From: Methylovirgula sp.
GTDB lineage: Bacteria; Pseudomonadota; Alphaproteobacteria; Rhizobiales; Beijerinckiaceae
Direction: 5' to 3'
Length of the DNA stretch: 33,406 nucleotides
Assembly (NCBI GenBank): GCA_031291555.1
Contig: JARLIV010000275.1
Location: 1 to 33,406, forward strand
Part shown: in pieces, positions 25,806 through 33,406 of the stretch
Layout of the letters: every line of letters starts with the position of its first letter
Position numbering within the stretch: the stretch's first letter is position 1
Notes under the pieces: generated by a model
The model's input: only the letters and a program-made list of their open reading frames with translations
Told to the model about the DNA's origin: nothing
Database searches by the model: none
Made by a program: the position numbers and the translations under genes

Positions 25806-26546
25806 TCAAAACCTGTAGTTGATGCCCGCCCGGACGAGATCGGAATTCGAGTGGATGCTCGTGCTGACATCGAACGCCGCATAAGGACCGGTCGATGTGT
25901 TGAGGTGATAGGTCTGGTCGCCGAACCAGGCGTGCAAATATTCGAGCTTCACGCTCCAATGTTCGGCAAAAGCCCATTCCGCGCCAGCGCCGACGACGCC
26001 ACCGACCTGCGTCGCACTGCCGGAACGCAGCGTATCATTGCTATGAATCAAGCGCGTATCGGTGATGTTCGCCTCGGTGAAGCCGACGCCGCCCGTCGCA
26101 TAGAGAAGAACTTGCCCAATCGCGTAGCCGACGCGGCCACGAACAGTCGCGAGCCAATTCTGCCTGGCGGTAAGCAACGAAGCGACGGGACCGTTTTGCG
26201 GATCGGGAACCGTGCTTCCCTTGATTCCGGTCCAGTCAAAATCGCCTTCACCGCCAAGGACGAGGCTGCCAAACTGCCAATTATACCCCAGCTGGCCGCC
26301 AGCGATCGCGCCATTGGAATTGACGCTGTTGCCAGCGTACGGAATGGAGGAGGAACCTGGCGGCGTGATGAAGACGGTGCCCGAACTGCCTTGCGTCCAA
26401 CCGTAGCCGCCATTCGCACCAATATAAAATCCACTCCAGGTGAAAGGCGGCGGCGCGTAAACGGGTGGCGCCTTGACGTTCGGCAGATCGGCGGCAAGGG
26501 CGGCCGTGGATGAGCATAACAAGGCAGCGATCGCAAGAAATCTCAT
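25806..26546 (-). CDS. outer-membrane beta-barrel protein, Omp25/porin family
   Basis: A 246-residue outer-membrane protein. The ATG at 26546 follows a GGGGGG-rich ribosome binding site and starts the signal peptide MRFLAIAALLCSSTAALAAD. A proline-rich spacer (APPVYAPPPF) leads into TWSGFYIGANGGYGWTQGSS, the usual first strand of this family, then alternating amphipathic strands (LGGEGDFDWTGIKGS, TVRGRVGYAIGQVLLYATGG, HWSVKLEYLHAWFGDQTYHL) and the terminal AGINYRF, whose last Phe is the BAM recognition signal. Length is standard. It converges on mocA, 47 bases away. Confidence 0.93.
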   Translation of the reverse strand: MRFLAIAALLCSSTAALAADLPNVKAPPVYAPPPFTWSGFYIGANGGYGWTQGSSGTVFITPPGSSSIPYAGNSVNSNGAIAGGQLGYNWQFGSLVLGGEGDFDWTGIKGSTVPDPQNGPVASLLTARQNWLATVRGRVGYAIGQVLLYATGGVGFTEANITDTRLIHSNDTLRSGSATQVGGVVGAGAEWAFAEHWSVKLEYLHAWFGDQTYHLNTSTGPYAAFDVSTSIHSNSDLVRAGINYRF

Positions 26547-26689
26547 CGTTCCCCCCAGGAATTCCGCTCCCGGGGTGATTTGATCGCGATCTTCAGCCTG
26601 AGTCTGTGACAAAACGGAAACAGGCCGCAATTTTCTAACGACGCAGATCCCGGGGGCGCGAGCCGTGCAGTCGCTCACCGGCCGCGTCG

Positions 26690-26980
26690 TCAATAACAAG
26701 AGCGAACGCGTACAACGACGAAGCCGTAGCCGTCCCATTTCTGCTCGGGCTCAATCCAACACTTTGTCCCATATGGCCCGCGTCCCGCATATCCAAAGTA
26801 TCCCGAGACATAGGGCGTTGGTGGCGGCGGAGGCCCGTCGTAAGGCGTGGTTCGGGCCGCGAGAGCAGCCGTCGTGCCGAAAATGACTCCGCCAGGGAAG
26901 ATGAAATCATCAGCAGCGGCAGAACTCACCACGCCCGCGGAGATCGATGCAAATGCCATAAGCGCAACTTTAAGCTTCAT
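26690..26980 (-). CDS. small secreted proline-rich protein
   Basis: A 96-residue protein with a clear Sec signal peptide (MKLKVALMAFASISAGVVSS, cleaved about AAA-D). The mature part has a run of prolines (DGPPPPPTPY), a Tyr/Gly-rich stretch (SGYFGYAGRGPYG) and two Cys (CWIEPEQKWDGYGF and the C-terminal RSCY) that may form a disulfide. I do not recognise a named family. A perfect -10 TATAAT lies 39 bases upstream and GAGG precedes the ATG. It sits upstream of the porin on the same strand, but with 143 bases between them a shared transcript is not certain. Confidence 0.65.
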   Translation of the reverse strand: MKLKVALMAFASISAGVVSSAAADDFIFPGGVIFGTTAALAARTTPYDGPPPPPTPYVSGYFGYAGRGPYGTKCWIEPEQKWDGYGFVVVRVRSCY

Positions 26981-27433
26981 CCGGGCCTCGGAGAGATGTC
27001 GCGTTCCTCTTGGCCCGGATTATAGAATTCCAAGATAATTTGGCTACAAACGAGGCCGCTAAATAACATTTTAGGCGCCTGCGCCCCGTTTCGATTGCCT
27101 GCTCAGCGGAGCTGACGGACCAATCGGCCCCGCAATCAAAATCGCTTTTGAATTTATTGCTGCGATGCGCTGCAGAATAGCGCCCCGCCCTGCGCACCGA
27201 ACTCTGCGAGCATGTTCTCGGCTTGTCAGGTGACCGCGACAACGCCGTGCGATTATGAAACCCCCGAGTGAATTCTGAAAGATGGAACGGCGCCCGGCCT
27301 TTACCCTCCAGCCGCCGAATTGATCTGCGTGAGCACATTGCCTGTGTTGATGACCGGCCGCGGGCGGATCGTCTGTTCACGACTTAAGCCGCCCACGGCG
27401 TCAAGTCACCCGATTATGGAAAGGAAGCTGATT
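26981..27433. promoter_or_regulatory. divergent intergenic region upstream of two small secreted proteins
   Basis: These 453 bases separate the proline-rich protein and the repeat protein. On the minus strand TATAAT (27019-27024) is a perfect -10, with TTGTAG 19 bases further upstream as a poor -35. I see no gene or strong repeat in the remainder. The ribosome binding site AAGGAAG of the repeat protein is at the right end. Confidence 0.4.
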
Positions 27434-27883
27434 ATGAAATTTCCGATTAAAGCGGCATTGGCGATTACGCTCGCTCTCTGCCCGGCCATCGCGAATGCGA
27501 CGACTCACAAGATATTTGCCATGACGCACAGTGGCAGAAAGATCAGCCTCGATGTCGAAAACATGAATGGGCATATGATGGCGCTCGTGCCCATGGAAAC
27601 GGCGCCAGACTATCTGCACCAAATGATCTTCGAAGTCATGCCAGAGAATGGCGAGGCTGTCCGATTGATGGCGGTCGATATTAACGGTCACACGATGTTT
27701 ATGGTGCCCAGCGATCGGATGCCTGATTTTCTGCACCAATCGATCTTCCGCGTCATGACACATAGCGGTAAGGAGATGACGCTGACCGCCACCACCGTCA
27801 ACGGGCACATGATGCTCCTGGTACCTGCAGACGAAGCCTCCGATTACCTTCAACAATTGCTTTCGCGGGTCGACATACCGTAG
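27434..27883 (+). CDS. secreted protein of three ~39-residue repeats, unknown family
   Basis: A 149-residue protein. AAGGAAG precedes the ATG, and MKFPIKAALAITLALCPAIA is a Sec signal peptide cleaved near NAT. The mature part is three tandem copies of one unit, about residues 26-63, 65-102 and 104-141. Each copy runs from IF-(A/E/R)-(V)M through a conserved NGHMM- or NGHTM-type core followed by VP (Asn45, 84 and 123 are 39 apart) to DYL or DFL with His-Gln or Gln-Gln. The repeats are rich in Met and His, so metal (for example copper) binding is conceivable but only a guess. I do not recognise the family. It stands alone, with a strong hairpin 49 bases after the stop. Confidence 0.75.
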   Translation: MKFPIKAALAITLALCPAIANATTHKIFAMTHSGRKISLDVENMNGHMMALVPMETAPDYLHQMIFEVMPENGEAVRLMAVDINGHTMFMVPSDRMPDFLHQSIFRVMTHSGKEMTLTATTVNGHMMLLVPADEASDYLQQLLSRVDIP

Positions 27884-27931
27884 CCGATTCCTTGGCACTT
27901 TGCCGACCGGCACGACAATTAAAGGCAGAGC

Positions 27932-27963
27932 AATCGCGCCGGCCTTTTTGGCACGGCGCGATT
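27932..27963 (+). terminator. hairpin after the repeat-protein gene
   Basis: AATCGCGCCG (27932-27941) pairs with CGGCGCGATT (27954-27963). Inside, GCC pairs with GGC around a TTTTT loop, leaving one bulged A: a 13-bp stem in all. Only ATTTGATT follows, so termination would be partly U-poor. It is the best terminator candidate for the gene ending at 27883. Confidence 0.6.
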
Positions 27964-28584
27964 TGATTATGTACTGCAGCCGCGCCTACGACGCCGTCAG
28001 CCGCTCTTCGATCCGGCCCAATTTCCATGCGGCGGGTGTGCCGATCTCTTAAGGAAGGGCATTGGGGAAGAACCGCGCAACCCCTTCGCCATAGGCTTGC
28101 ATGTCGACGCAAGCGCCATTCACCGCCACGATTCCGGCGATTGCCTTGGCAACTAGCGCGACAGGCGCGCCAACGTGTCGCTGCTAGCTTTTGCAGCGAT
28201 GAGCGCCACAGGAAAGGGCGCCACTCGCCCTCGTCTTCGATGCAGGGCGAATAAATTCACCCCCGCCCTCGCCCCATTGGTCCCGTCCCATCGGGACGCA
28301 TACTGTTGAAAACATGCATCGCCGACTTTCCAGGCTTTCGAAGGCTGAAAGTATCTGCGCGATCATTGTTGGCTAGCTCAGCGCCGGGAGCCAGTTTAAG
28401 GCCGGAATGCGCCTGAAAACTCGGGAATTACGTTGGCCCGGGCGCCGCCGCCGGCGGTGTTCACACAGCTATCACAATGATAATCTGCATTTTAAGCTCC
28501 TCGCTGCGGCGCTGGCGCTGTGGAGCATCGGCTTTTAGCCAAAAGCAACAATACTTTTTACCTTCAACAATTTACAGAAGATTC

Positions 28585-28599
28585 GCTTCGATTCGAAGC
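28585..28599. promoter_or_regulatory. palindrome upstream of the STAND regulator, candidate operator
   Basis: GCTTCGA-T-TCGAAGC is a perfect 7-bp inverted repeat with a one-base centre, ending 32 bases before the regulator's ATG. The position suits autoregulation, but OmpR/PhoB-type winged helices usually prefer direct repeats, so a different regulator is also possible. Confidence 0.4.
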
Positions 28600-28631
28600 T
28601 GCTACATTTTCCTGGACGGACGAAGATACGC

Positions 28632-31547
28632 ATGATGGTCAGCCCGAAAAGGCCGTTACTGCCCGAGTATGATCCGGCGGCCAGTTACGTAGGTGATCGC
28701 TACGCGTTCGACGAGTTTCGTCTCTGGCCGGCCAGTCGCGTCCTGACCCGCAATAATGTGCCAGTGCAGCTCGGGGCACGCGCCCTCGACATTCTTATTG
28801 CTCTTGTTGAGCGCGCTGGCCAGGTGGTCGGCAAGACGGAGCTCTTCGCCCTCGTTTGGCCGAATAGGTCCATCGAAGAGAGTAATCTCAGGGTCCATAT
28901 CGCGGCGCTGCGCAAGGCGCTGGGTGACGGGCGATCGGCGACCCGGTTTATTACAAGCGTCCCTGGACGCGGCTACACGTTCGTAGCAGAGGTCGTCCAC
29001 ATCCCACGCCAGGATGAAAAGAAGGAACAGCGGGTAGCTCCCCTCGCTTCCCTTGACCACGCGGGCTTTCCCGCCGCTCTCACGCCACTTTTTGGCCGTG
29101 ACGAGGTTGTTGCTGAAATCGCCGATCAGCTTCCGCGGAAGCGTCTGGTGACGATTACCGGAGCCGGCGGCATCGGAAAGACCGCCGTTGCTCTGGCCGT
29201 CGCCATGCGAGCTGCTAATTCCTATCGCGATGGGTTGCAAATTATCGATCTGGCTCCCTTGGCGCACCCTTCCTTACTTGCCGCGCATCTCGCATCCCTG
29301 CTCCGGTTGCCGGCCGTCAACGAAGAAGAGTCCCTGCCAAAAATTCTGGCGCATTTGCGGCCGCGGGCACAGCTGATCGTGCTCGACAATTGCGAACATG
29401 TTATCGGCGCAGCAAGTGAAATTGCCGAGGCCATTTTGGCGCATGCGCCTGACATTCGCCTTCTGGCGACAAGCCGCGAGCCTTTGCGCTCGGCAGGCGA
29501 GTGGGTCCAACGGCTGACGCCTCTTGCGGTTCCTCCGTCGGCACCGACGCTGAATGCTACGGAGGCCATGCGCTTTGCGGCGGTGCAGCTCTTTGTCGAA
29601 CGATTGCGCGCATGGGACGGTTCGTTCGTGCTGGCTGATAGCGACGCGCAGGTGATCGCCGAGATCTGCGCGCATCTTGACGGGCTGCCGCTCGCCATCG
29701 AGCTTGCCGCGACGCGCGTCCCGCTCTTTGGATTGCGCGGTCTCGCCGACCGTCTCGGCGATCGCTTCAAAATCTTGACCAAGGGCCGTCGCACAGCCGT
29801 CGCGCGGCATCAGACTTTGGGCGCAATGATCGATTGGAGCTACCAGGGCCTGAGCGAGGAGGAAAAGACGGTCTGGCGCCGTCTAAGCATCTTTCCAAGT
29901 TTTTTCACCCTTCAAGCGGCTGACGCGATTGTCAATGACAAGTCGGGCGACGCCATCGGCACGGTTGATGCTCTGGACGATCTGCTGCAAAAGTCGTTGA
30001 TCGTCTCCGATTCGAGCAATGGCGAAACCCGCTATCGCCTGCTTGAGTCGCTTCGGCTCTACGCCTTCACCGAGCTCCTGGAGAACCAGGAGGCCGAATA
30101 TATGAGACGCCGGCATGCGCAATATTGGTATGAACGCTCCGTCGGATCGGGCGACACTTGGCTTGAAGTGCCCAAGGCCGAATGGCTCGTAAGGCACGGC
30201 GGCGATGTCGCTGATCTGCGCGCCGCGCTCGATTGGGCGTTTGCGCCGGGTGGAGACCCAGCGCTTGGCATCCGGATCGTCGCAGCCTCCGCGCCGTTTT
30301 GGTTCAAGATGTTGTTGCTGCCGGAGCTGCGGCGTTACCTGGAGCGCGCCATTCCACTCTCCGAGGGGATGACGGAAATCGAAGACGCCGAGCGTATTCG
30401 CCTGCATATCGCGCTCGGTCAGGCTATGATCTGGTCCAAGGGTTGGGGCGCCGAGGAAGTGAAGGCTGCTTTTAGCCGTGCAAGGGAGCTTGCGACTGCA
30501 GCGAGCAATGCCGACGAACGCTTCCAGATTTTCTACGGCCTCACGCTCAGCAGTCTCCTGCGCGGTGAACTGCGATTGGCGCGGCAAACCGCCGAAATAT
30601 TTTTGCGCGAAGCGACGGCTGAAGGCCGCGCGGCAGAAGCTGCGGTCGCCAATCGCAATCTAGGTCTAACATGCTTCTTTCAAGGCGAAATCACAAAGGC
30701 GCAAGCATGTCTTGAAGAGGGGCTGAGAATTTACGATCCAAAGGCCGGGCGGGATTCCATGGTTCACTTCGCACAGGATCACCGCGCTGTCGCGGCTGCC
30801 TTTCTCGCTAAAGCTAATTGGGTGCTTGGCGAAGTCGGGCGGGCGCGTGAGCTGATTGAAGGGGCGATCACGCGTGCGACCGAAGCCGAGCATATGCCAA
30901 CCCTGGCCAACGTTTATCTCTTCAGGGCCTACATCGAAATGCTCCGTGGCGACGCCGAAGCTGTACTTAGTTCTGCCGAAACGGTCATCGAAATTTGTCG
31001 GGAGCATGGGCTCGCGCATTCTCTTGCGTACGGAGAAACTTTCCTCGCTTGGGCGCGCGCTCGGCTCGCCGATGGCCGAACCCGAGCAACAATGCTCGGC
31101 GACGCATTGGTCGCACTCAGCAGTTCAGGAAACGGGCTGCTCCGGCCGATTTTCCGTGGCTTGCTTGCTGAGCTTGAAGCTGAAGAGCGAGGCTTTGAAG
31201 ACGCCTTACGACGCATCGATGAAGCTTTGGCGTTTGCAGCCACATCGGGAGAACACTGGACCGACGCTGTCTTGTACCGTATCCGTGGCGAGCTTTTATT
31301 GAAGTTCGGTGCGACGGCCTCGGCGGCGGAAGAAGCCTTCCGCACTGCTATCGACATCGCGCGGCAGCAGAAAGCGAGGAGTTTTGAACTGGCGGCGGCG
31401 GTCCCATTGGCGAAGCTTTATCAGAGCATAAACCGCCCTGGCGACGCGCATGCGCTGCTGGCATCAGCACTCCAAGGCTTTTCGCCGACGCCGGAATTTC
31501 CAAAAATTGCCGAGGCGCAGGCGCTTCTTAATGCGCTTGCGCCGTAA
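28632..31547 (+). CDS. winged-helix transcriptional regulator with STAND ATPase and TPR-like region
   Basis: A 971-residue regulator. Residues about 22-122 are an OmpR/PhoB-type winged helix (GARALDILIALVERAGQVV, then SNLRVHIAALRKALGDGR and TSVPGRGYTFVAEV). A STAND/NB-ARC-like ATPase follows: Walker A GAGGIGKT (177-184), Walker B LIVLDNCEH (248-256), TSREPL (280-285) and GLPLAIELAA (351-360). The remaining half is helical TPR-like repeats ending AEAQALLNALAP. Such proteins act as ligand- and ATP-dependent switches, but the signal and targets are unknown. It lacks a receiver domain and membrane segment. The start ATGATG has a weak ribosome binding site. A decayed piece of a related gene lies just downstream. 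Confidence 0.9.
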   Translation: MMVSPKRPLLPEYDPAASYVGDRYAFDEFRLWPASRVLTRNNVPVQLGARALDILIALVERAGQVVGKTELFALVWPNRSIEESNLRVHIAALRKALGDGRSATRFITSVPGRGYTFVAEVVHIPRQDEKKEQRVAPLASLDHAGFPAALTPLFGRDEVVAEIADQLPRKRLVTITGAGGIGKTAVALAVAMRAANSYRDGLQIIDLAPLAHPSLLAAHLASLLRLPAVNEEESLPKILAHLRPRAQLIVLDNCEHVIGAASEIAEAILAHAPDIRLLATSREPLRSAGEWVQRLTPLAVPPSAPTLNATEAMRFAAVQLFVERLRAWDGSFVLADSDAQVIAEICAHLDGLPLAIELAATRVPLFGLRGLADRLGDRFKILTKGRRTAVARHQTLGAMIDWSYQGLSEEEKTVWRRLSIFPSFFTLQAADAIVNDKSGDAIGTVDALDDLLQKSLIVSDSSNGETRYRLLESLRLYAFTELLENQEAEYMRRRHAQYWYERSVGSGDTWLEVPKAEWLVRHGGDVADLRAALDWAFAPGGDPALGIRIVAASAPFWFKMLLLPELRRYLERAIPLSEGMTEIEDAERIRLHIALGQAMIWSKGWGAEEVKAAFSRARELATAASNADERFQIFYGLTLSSLLRGELRLARQTAEIFLREATAEGRAAEAAVANRNLGLTCFFQGEITKAQACLEEGLRIYDPKAGRDSMVHFAQDHRAVAAAFLAKANWVLGEVGRARELIEGAITRATEAEHMPTLANVYLFRAYIEMLRGDAEAVLSSAETVIEICREHGLAHSLAYGETFLAWARARLADGRTRATMLGDALVALSSSGNGLLRPIFRGLLAELEAEERGFEDALRRIDEALAFAATSGEHWTDAVLYRIRGELLLKFGATASAAEEAFRTAIDIARQQKARSFELAAAVPLAKLYQSINRPGDAHALLASALQGFSPTPEFPKIAEAQALLNALAP

Positions 31548-31888
31548 CACGTTAGTAGCTTGCAAGGCGTCTTAAGCGGCTTAGCTTGGCGCGCTTGTGC
31601 CGTCATAGCGGCCGAACGGGAAGCGCGGGATCTCCTCGGCCGCGTGTACGGGCGTCTCCCAGAAGGCTTCACAACGCGCCCCCCACGCGGCAAACAGACT
31701 CGGATAATAATTAAGCGGGTGACCGCTCCTCCGTTGGCCTGCACGAAAAGGCGTGCTGGGGCGATCATCGCCGTGCTTTCGCGAAAGTCGGATGGCGGCC
31801 TTGAAAGACTTCGCGGAGCCTACTTCGCAAATTGGCCGCGGGTCTGAACGGACAGACTATCCGTTCGGATTGCCGGGAGATGAAGACC
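31548..31888 (+). other. intergenic region with remnant of a TPR/adenylate-cyclase-type gene
   Basis: This 341-base gap between the STAND regulator and the NTF2-like gene contains the short coding remnant described at 31603-31698. I see nothing else definite; the ribosome binding site GGGAGA of the next gene is at the right end. Confidence 0.45.
31603..31698 (+). pseudogene. decayed C-terminal fragment of a TPR/adenylate-cyclase-family protein
   Basis: In the frame starting at 31603 the sequence reads AAEREARDLLGRVYGRLPEG followed by FTTRP. This resembles the common C-terminal signature of adenylate-cyclase-type and STAND TPR proteins, which from memory runs ARDLLAPVYGWFTEGFDTPD. Neither a plausible start nor the expected ending (leucine-rich AKALLDEL) is present, and the sequence around it is unrelated. 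It looks like a leftover of a second gene related to the neighbouring regulator, whose own C-terminus has the equivalent stretch. Recognition is by motif only. Confidence 0.5.
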
Positions 31889-32362
31889 ATGTCAGAGCGT
31901 CGGCCGCCGTTTCCGCCATTTACCCTCGAAACCGCTATTCAGAAAGTTCGGGGAGCCGAGGATGGATGGAATACCTGCAATCCTGCGCGGGTCGCTTTAG
32001 CCTATTCCATCGACAGCCATTGGCGAAACCGGTCTGAATTTGTCGAGGGGCGCGCCGCGATCATCGCCTTTTTAACCAGAAAATGGGCGCGCGAACTCGA
32101 CTACAGACTGATCAAGGAGCTCTGGGCTTTTACGGGAAATCGCATCGCCGTGCGGTTCGCCTACGAATGGCGTGATGATTCCAATAATTGGTATCGCTCC
32201 TACGGCAACGAGAACTGGGAATTCGATGCGGAGGGCCTGATGCTGCGCCGCTTCGCCTGTATCAACGATCTGCCGATCAAGGAAACTGAGCGGAAGTTTC
32301 ATTGGGACCGCTCGGGTCCGCGTCCGATCGATCACCCTGGATTATCGGACCTCGGGCTTTGA
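31889..32362 (+). CDS. NTF2-like protein, DUF1348 family
   Basis: A 157-residue cytoplasmic protein of the DUF1348 family, which has the SnoaL/NTF2-like cone fold. The stretches [60 protein letters not shown] and [20 protein letters not shown] are family hallmarks, and the length is standard. The ATG at 31889 ([14 protein letters not shown]) follows GGGAGA; the frame extends 19 codons upstream without conserved sequence. Members are often annotated as nuclear transport factor 2 family proteins; the reaction, if any, is not known. Apparently monocistronic. Confidence 0.88.
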   Translation: MSERRPPFPPFTLETAIQKVRGAEDGWNTCNPARVALAYSIDSHWRNRSEFVEGRAAIIAFLTRKWARELDYRLIKELWAFTGNRIAVRFAYEWRDDSNNWYRSYGNENWEFDAEGLMLRRFACINDLPIKETERKFHWDRSGPRPIDHPGLSDLGL

Positions 32363-32571
32363 AGCATATCTACGTAGCGCCCTCCGCTCTGGATTCGGCA
32401 GGTTGAAGCGGCAGCCTGCACCCCCGCGGCCGATCAAAAGCGCCTCGCCGAAAACGCCATGGACCTATTAGGTCGAAGCCGCAACAGCCCATAGACGGAA
32501 ACTGTCCAACGCCCTGACCAGGAAGTATCAAATTATCGCAAGTTGCTGATTTATATAAATAAAAAATGGAG
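32363..32571. other. intergenic region with tRNA 3' flank
   Basis: No gene is seen here. A perfect 12-base AT palindrome, ATTTATATAAAT (32549-32560), and a six-base T-run on the minus strand (32561-32566) lie directly after the 3' end of tRNA-Trp and probably serve its termination. Confidence 0.4.
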
Positions 32572-32647
32572 TGGCAGGAGAGGAGGGGCTCGAACCCCCA
32601 ACCCCCGGTTTTGGAGACCGGTGCTCTACCAATTGAGCTACACTCCT
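32572..32647 (-). tRNA. trnW: tRNA-Trp (anticodon CCA)
   Basis: A 76-base tRNA with encoded CCA (32572-32574). The acceptor 5' strand is AGGAGTG, the D-stem GCTC/GAGC, the anticodon stem CCGGT/ACCGG with loop CTCCAAA and anticodon CCA at 32612-32614, a five-base variable loop, and the T-arm GGGGG-TTCGAGC-CCCTC. One acceptor pair, positions 6 and 67, is U-U instead of the usual pair; all other stems are intact (one G-U in the T-stem). It is on the same strand as secE-nusG and upstream of them, as in other alphaproteobacteria, but 27 kb away. Confidence 0.97.
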
Positions 32648-32656
32648 AGCGGCCCC

Positions 32657-32686
32657 GTATTAGCCGCAGGCGGGCCTGCAAAGCAA
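32657..32686 (-). promoter_or_regulatory. candidate promoter for tRNA-Trp
   Basis: Minus strand TTGCTT (32681-32686), 18 bases, then TAATAC (32657-32662), placed 9 bases before the tRNA 5' end. Both boxes are imperfect. Confidence 0.3.
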
Positions 32687-32789
32687 GCGACTCCTGGCGC
32701 GATCGCAGCGTTCACTTGTCGCCGGGTGCACTGTCAAAACCGGGCGGCGCGCCTATAATCCCGGCAAAGCAATCTGCCGGAGAGTCCTG

Positions 32790-33233
32790 ATGGCCGGACC
32801 CACTGACCGCGCACGCGCGCTGCTTGTGCTCGCAACCCTAGCCTGCAGCAGCCTCAGCGTCGCGGCGCTGGCTCAAAGCGCGGGTTCGCTTGCGCCCGAT
32901 GCCAAAACTCAGCATGCCCTCGACAATGACATGGCCGACACGGTGCAAGACCCGCGCATAACCGCCGCGCAAAAATCCGGCACGGGCACTTGGAAATGGG
33001 CCGTCCCGCCGGTAAAAATGAACGGCGCCTTCGATGACCACGATCCGATCGGCCTCGTGGCTGGCAAGCTGATTCCCGCCGACTGCTCGATCAACTGGAT
33101 CAGCCCCGACACCCACAAGCTTTATTGCTTCACCTCGGCTACCTCGCTCGTCTACTTCCTCGACGCGCCGCAGAACTACCTGGCGCAGGCGGAAAAGAGC
33201 TGGCAGACGCTAAAGGGCAAGCCCGCGAGCTAA
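32790..33233 (+). CDS. small secreted protein, unknown family
   Basis: A 147-residue protein with a Sec signal peptide (basic start, then LLVLATLACSSLSVAALAQS, cleaved about LAQ-S). GGAGAG lies 6 bases before the ATG. The mature part includes AQKSGTGTWKWAVPPVKMNG, then LIPADCSINWISPDTHKLYC with two Cys that could form a disulfide, and TSLVYFLDAPQNYLAQAEKS. I do not recognise the family. It converges on the YbjQ gene with only three bases between the stops, and is divergent from tRNA-Trp. Confidence 0.75.
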   Translation: MAGPTDRARALLVLATLACSSLSVAALAQSAGSLAPDAKTQHALDNDMADTVQDPRITAAQKSGTGTWKWAVPPVKMNGAFDDHDPIGLVAGKLIPADCSINWISPDTHKLYCFTSATSLVYFLDAPQNYLAQAEKSWQTLKGKPAS

Positions 33234-33236
33234 CAA

Positions 33237-33406
33237 TTAGACCGGCTCGACCCAGACAGCGGTGCCGTAGGCCAAAACCTCGGTGATCCCGTCGGTGATT
33301 TCATTGGCGTCATAGCGCATAGCGACAACCGCATTGGCGCCGCCCTGGCGCGCGTGCTCGCACATATTGTCGAAAGCCTCCTGCCGGGCGGTCTCCGCCA
33401 GATGAA
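33237..33406 (-). CDS. YbjQ/UPF0145 family protein, C-terminal part (cut by window edge)
   Basis: Only the last 56 codons are in the window: [20 protein letters not shown] then [20 protein letters not shown] and [15 protein letters not shown]. The GANAV, RYD and [10 protein letters not shown] stretches are the signature of the YbjQ/UPF0145 (heavy-metal-binding-domain-like) family, about 105 residues in full. These form pentamers; their role is not settled. The start lies beyond the right edge. Confidence 0.9.
   Translation of the reverse strand, partial: HLAETARQEAFDNMCEHARQGGANAVVAMRYDANEITDGITEVLAYGTAVWVEPV

Larger units (their letters stand above)
27884..28631 (+). other. long intergenic region upstream of the STAND regulator
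   Basis: These 748 bases hold no convincing gene. Features seen are a strong hairpin (27932-27963) after the repeat protein and a 15-base palindrome (28585-28599) just before the regulator gene. A 62-codon stop-to-stop stretch on the minus strand (27997-28183) reads rather protein-like but has no start or match, and may be chance or an old remnant. Confidence 0.4.

Noticed and set aside
27997-28183. 62-codon minus-strand stretch reading VAKAIAGIVAVNGACVDMQA
   Set aside because: It looks protein-like but has no start, no known match and is bounded by stops; chance open frames of this size are common at this GC content.

Overview
The window looks like the chromosome of an alphaproteobacterium, probably order Hyphomicrobiales (Rhizobiales). 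The grounds are GC-rich DNA, the order secE-nusG-rplK-rplA-rplJ-rplL-rpoB, an Omp25-type porin ending in RF, a curdlan/BcsA-like synthase paired with an HlyD-type protein, and widespread GTG starts. The family cannot be fixed from this sequence alone.

Left end (1-5368, minus strand): the core transcription/translation cluster secE, nusG, rplK, rplA, rplJ, rplL and the first 469 codons of rpoB. It has a candidate promoter before secE, a long rplJ leader, an attenuator-like hairpin between rplL and rpoB, and a palindromic repeat between nusG and rplK.

Next (5400-9545, minus): a complete sulfate uptake operon, sbp-cysT-cysW-cysA. Then (9703-11097, minus) an SPFH/band-7 membrane protein and a single-domain EamA transporter.

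Centre (11192-19205): two export modules face away from a shared 464-bp intergenic region. To the left are a non-RTX metalloprotease and a two-gene type I secretion system (ATPase plus membrane fusion protein). To the right are an HlyD-type protein and a BcsA-like family 2 glycosyltransferase with an intact PilZ c-di-GMP motif, organised like the bgsBA mixed-linkage glucan operon of Sinorhizobium. A small SinR/Cas2-fold-like protein converges on the glycosyltransferase. Together they could be a matrix polysaccharide plus secreted protease unit; this is inference.

Right of centre (19851-25758): a secreted Ntn-hydrolase of the choloylglycine/penicillin V acylase family, then a two-subunit molybdenum hydroxylase (IorAB-like) divergent from its likely maturation genes xdhC and a mocA-like cytidylyltransferase.

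Right part (25806-32362): an outer-membrane beta-barrel protein, a small proline-rich secreted protein, a secreted protein built of three ~39-residue repeats, a 971-residue winged-helix/STAND-ATPase/TPR regulator followed by a decayed fragment of a related gene, and an NTF2-like DUF1348 protein.

Right end: tRNA-Trp(CCA) on the minus strand, a small secreted protein, and the 3' end of a YbjQ/UPF0145 gene. In many alphaproteobacteria tRNA-Trp lies directly upstream of secE. Here the two keep the same strand and order but stand about 27 kb apart, so most of the window may be accessory DNA lodged between them. No integrase, transposase, CRISPR array or prophage gene was seen.
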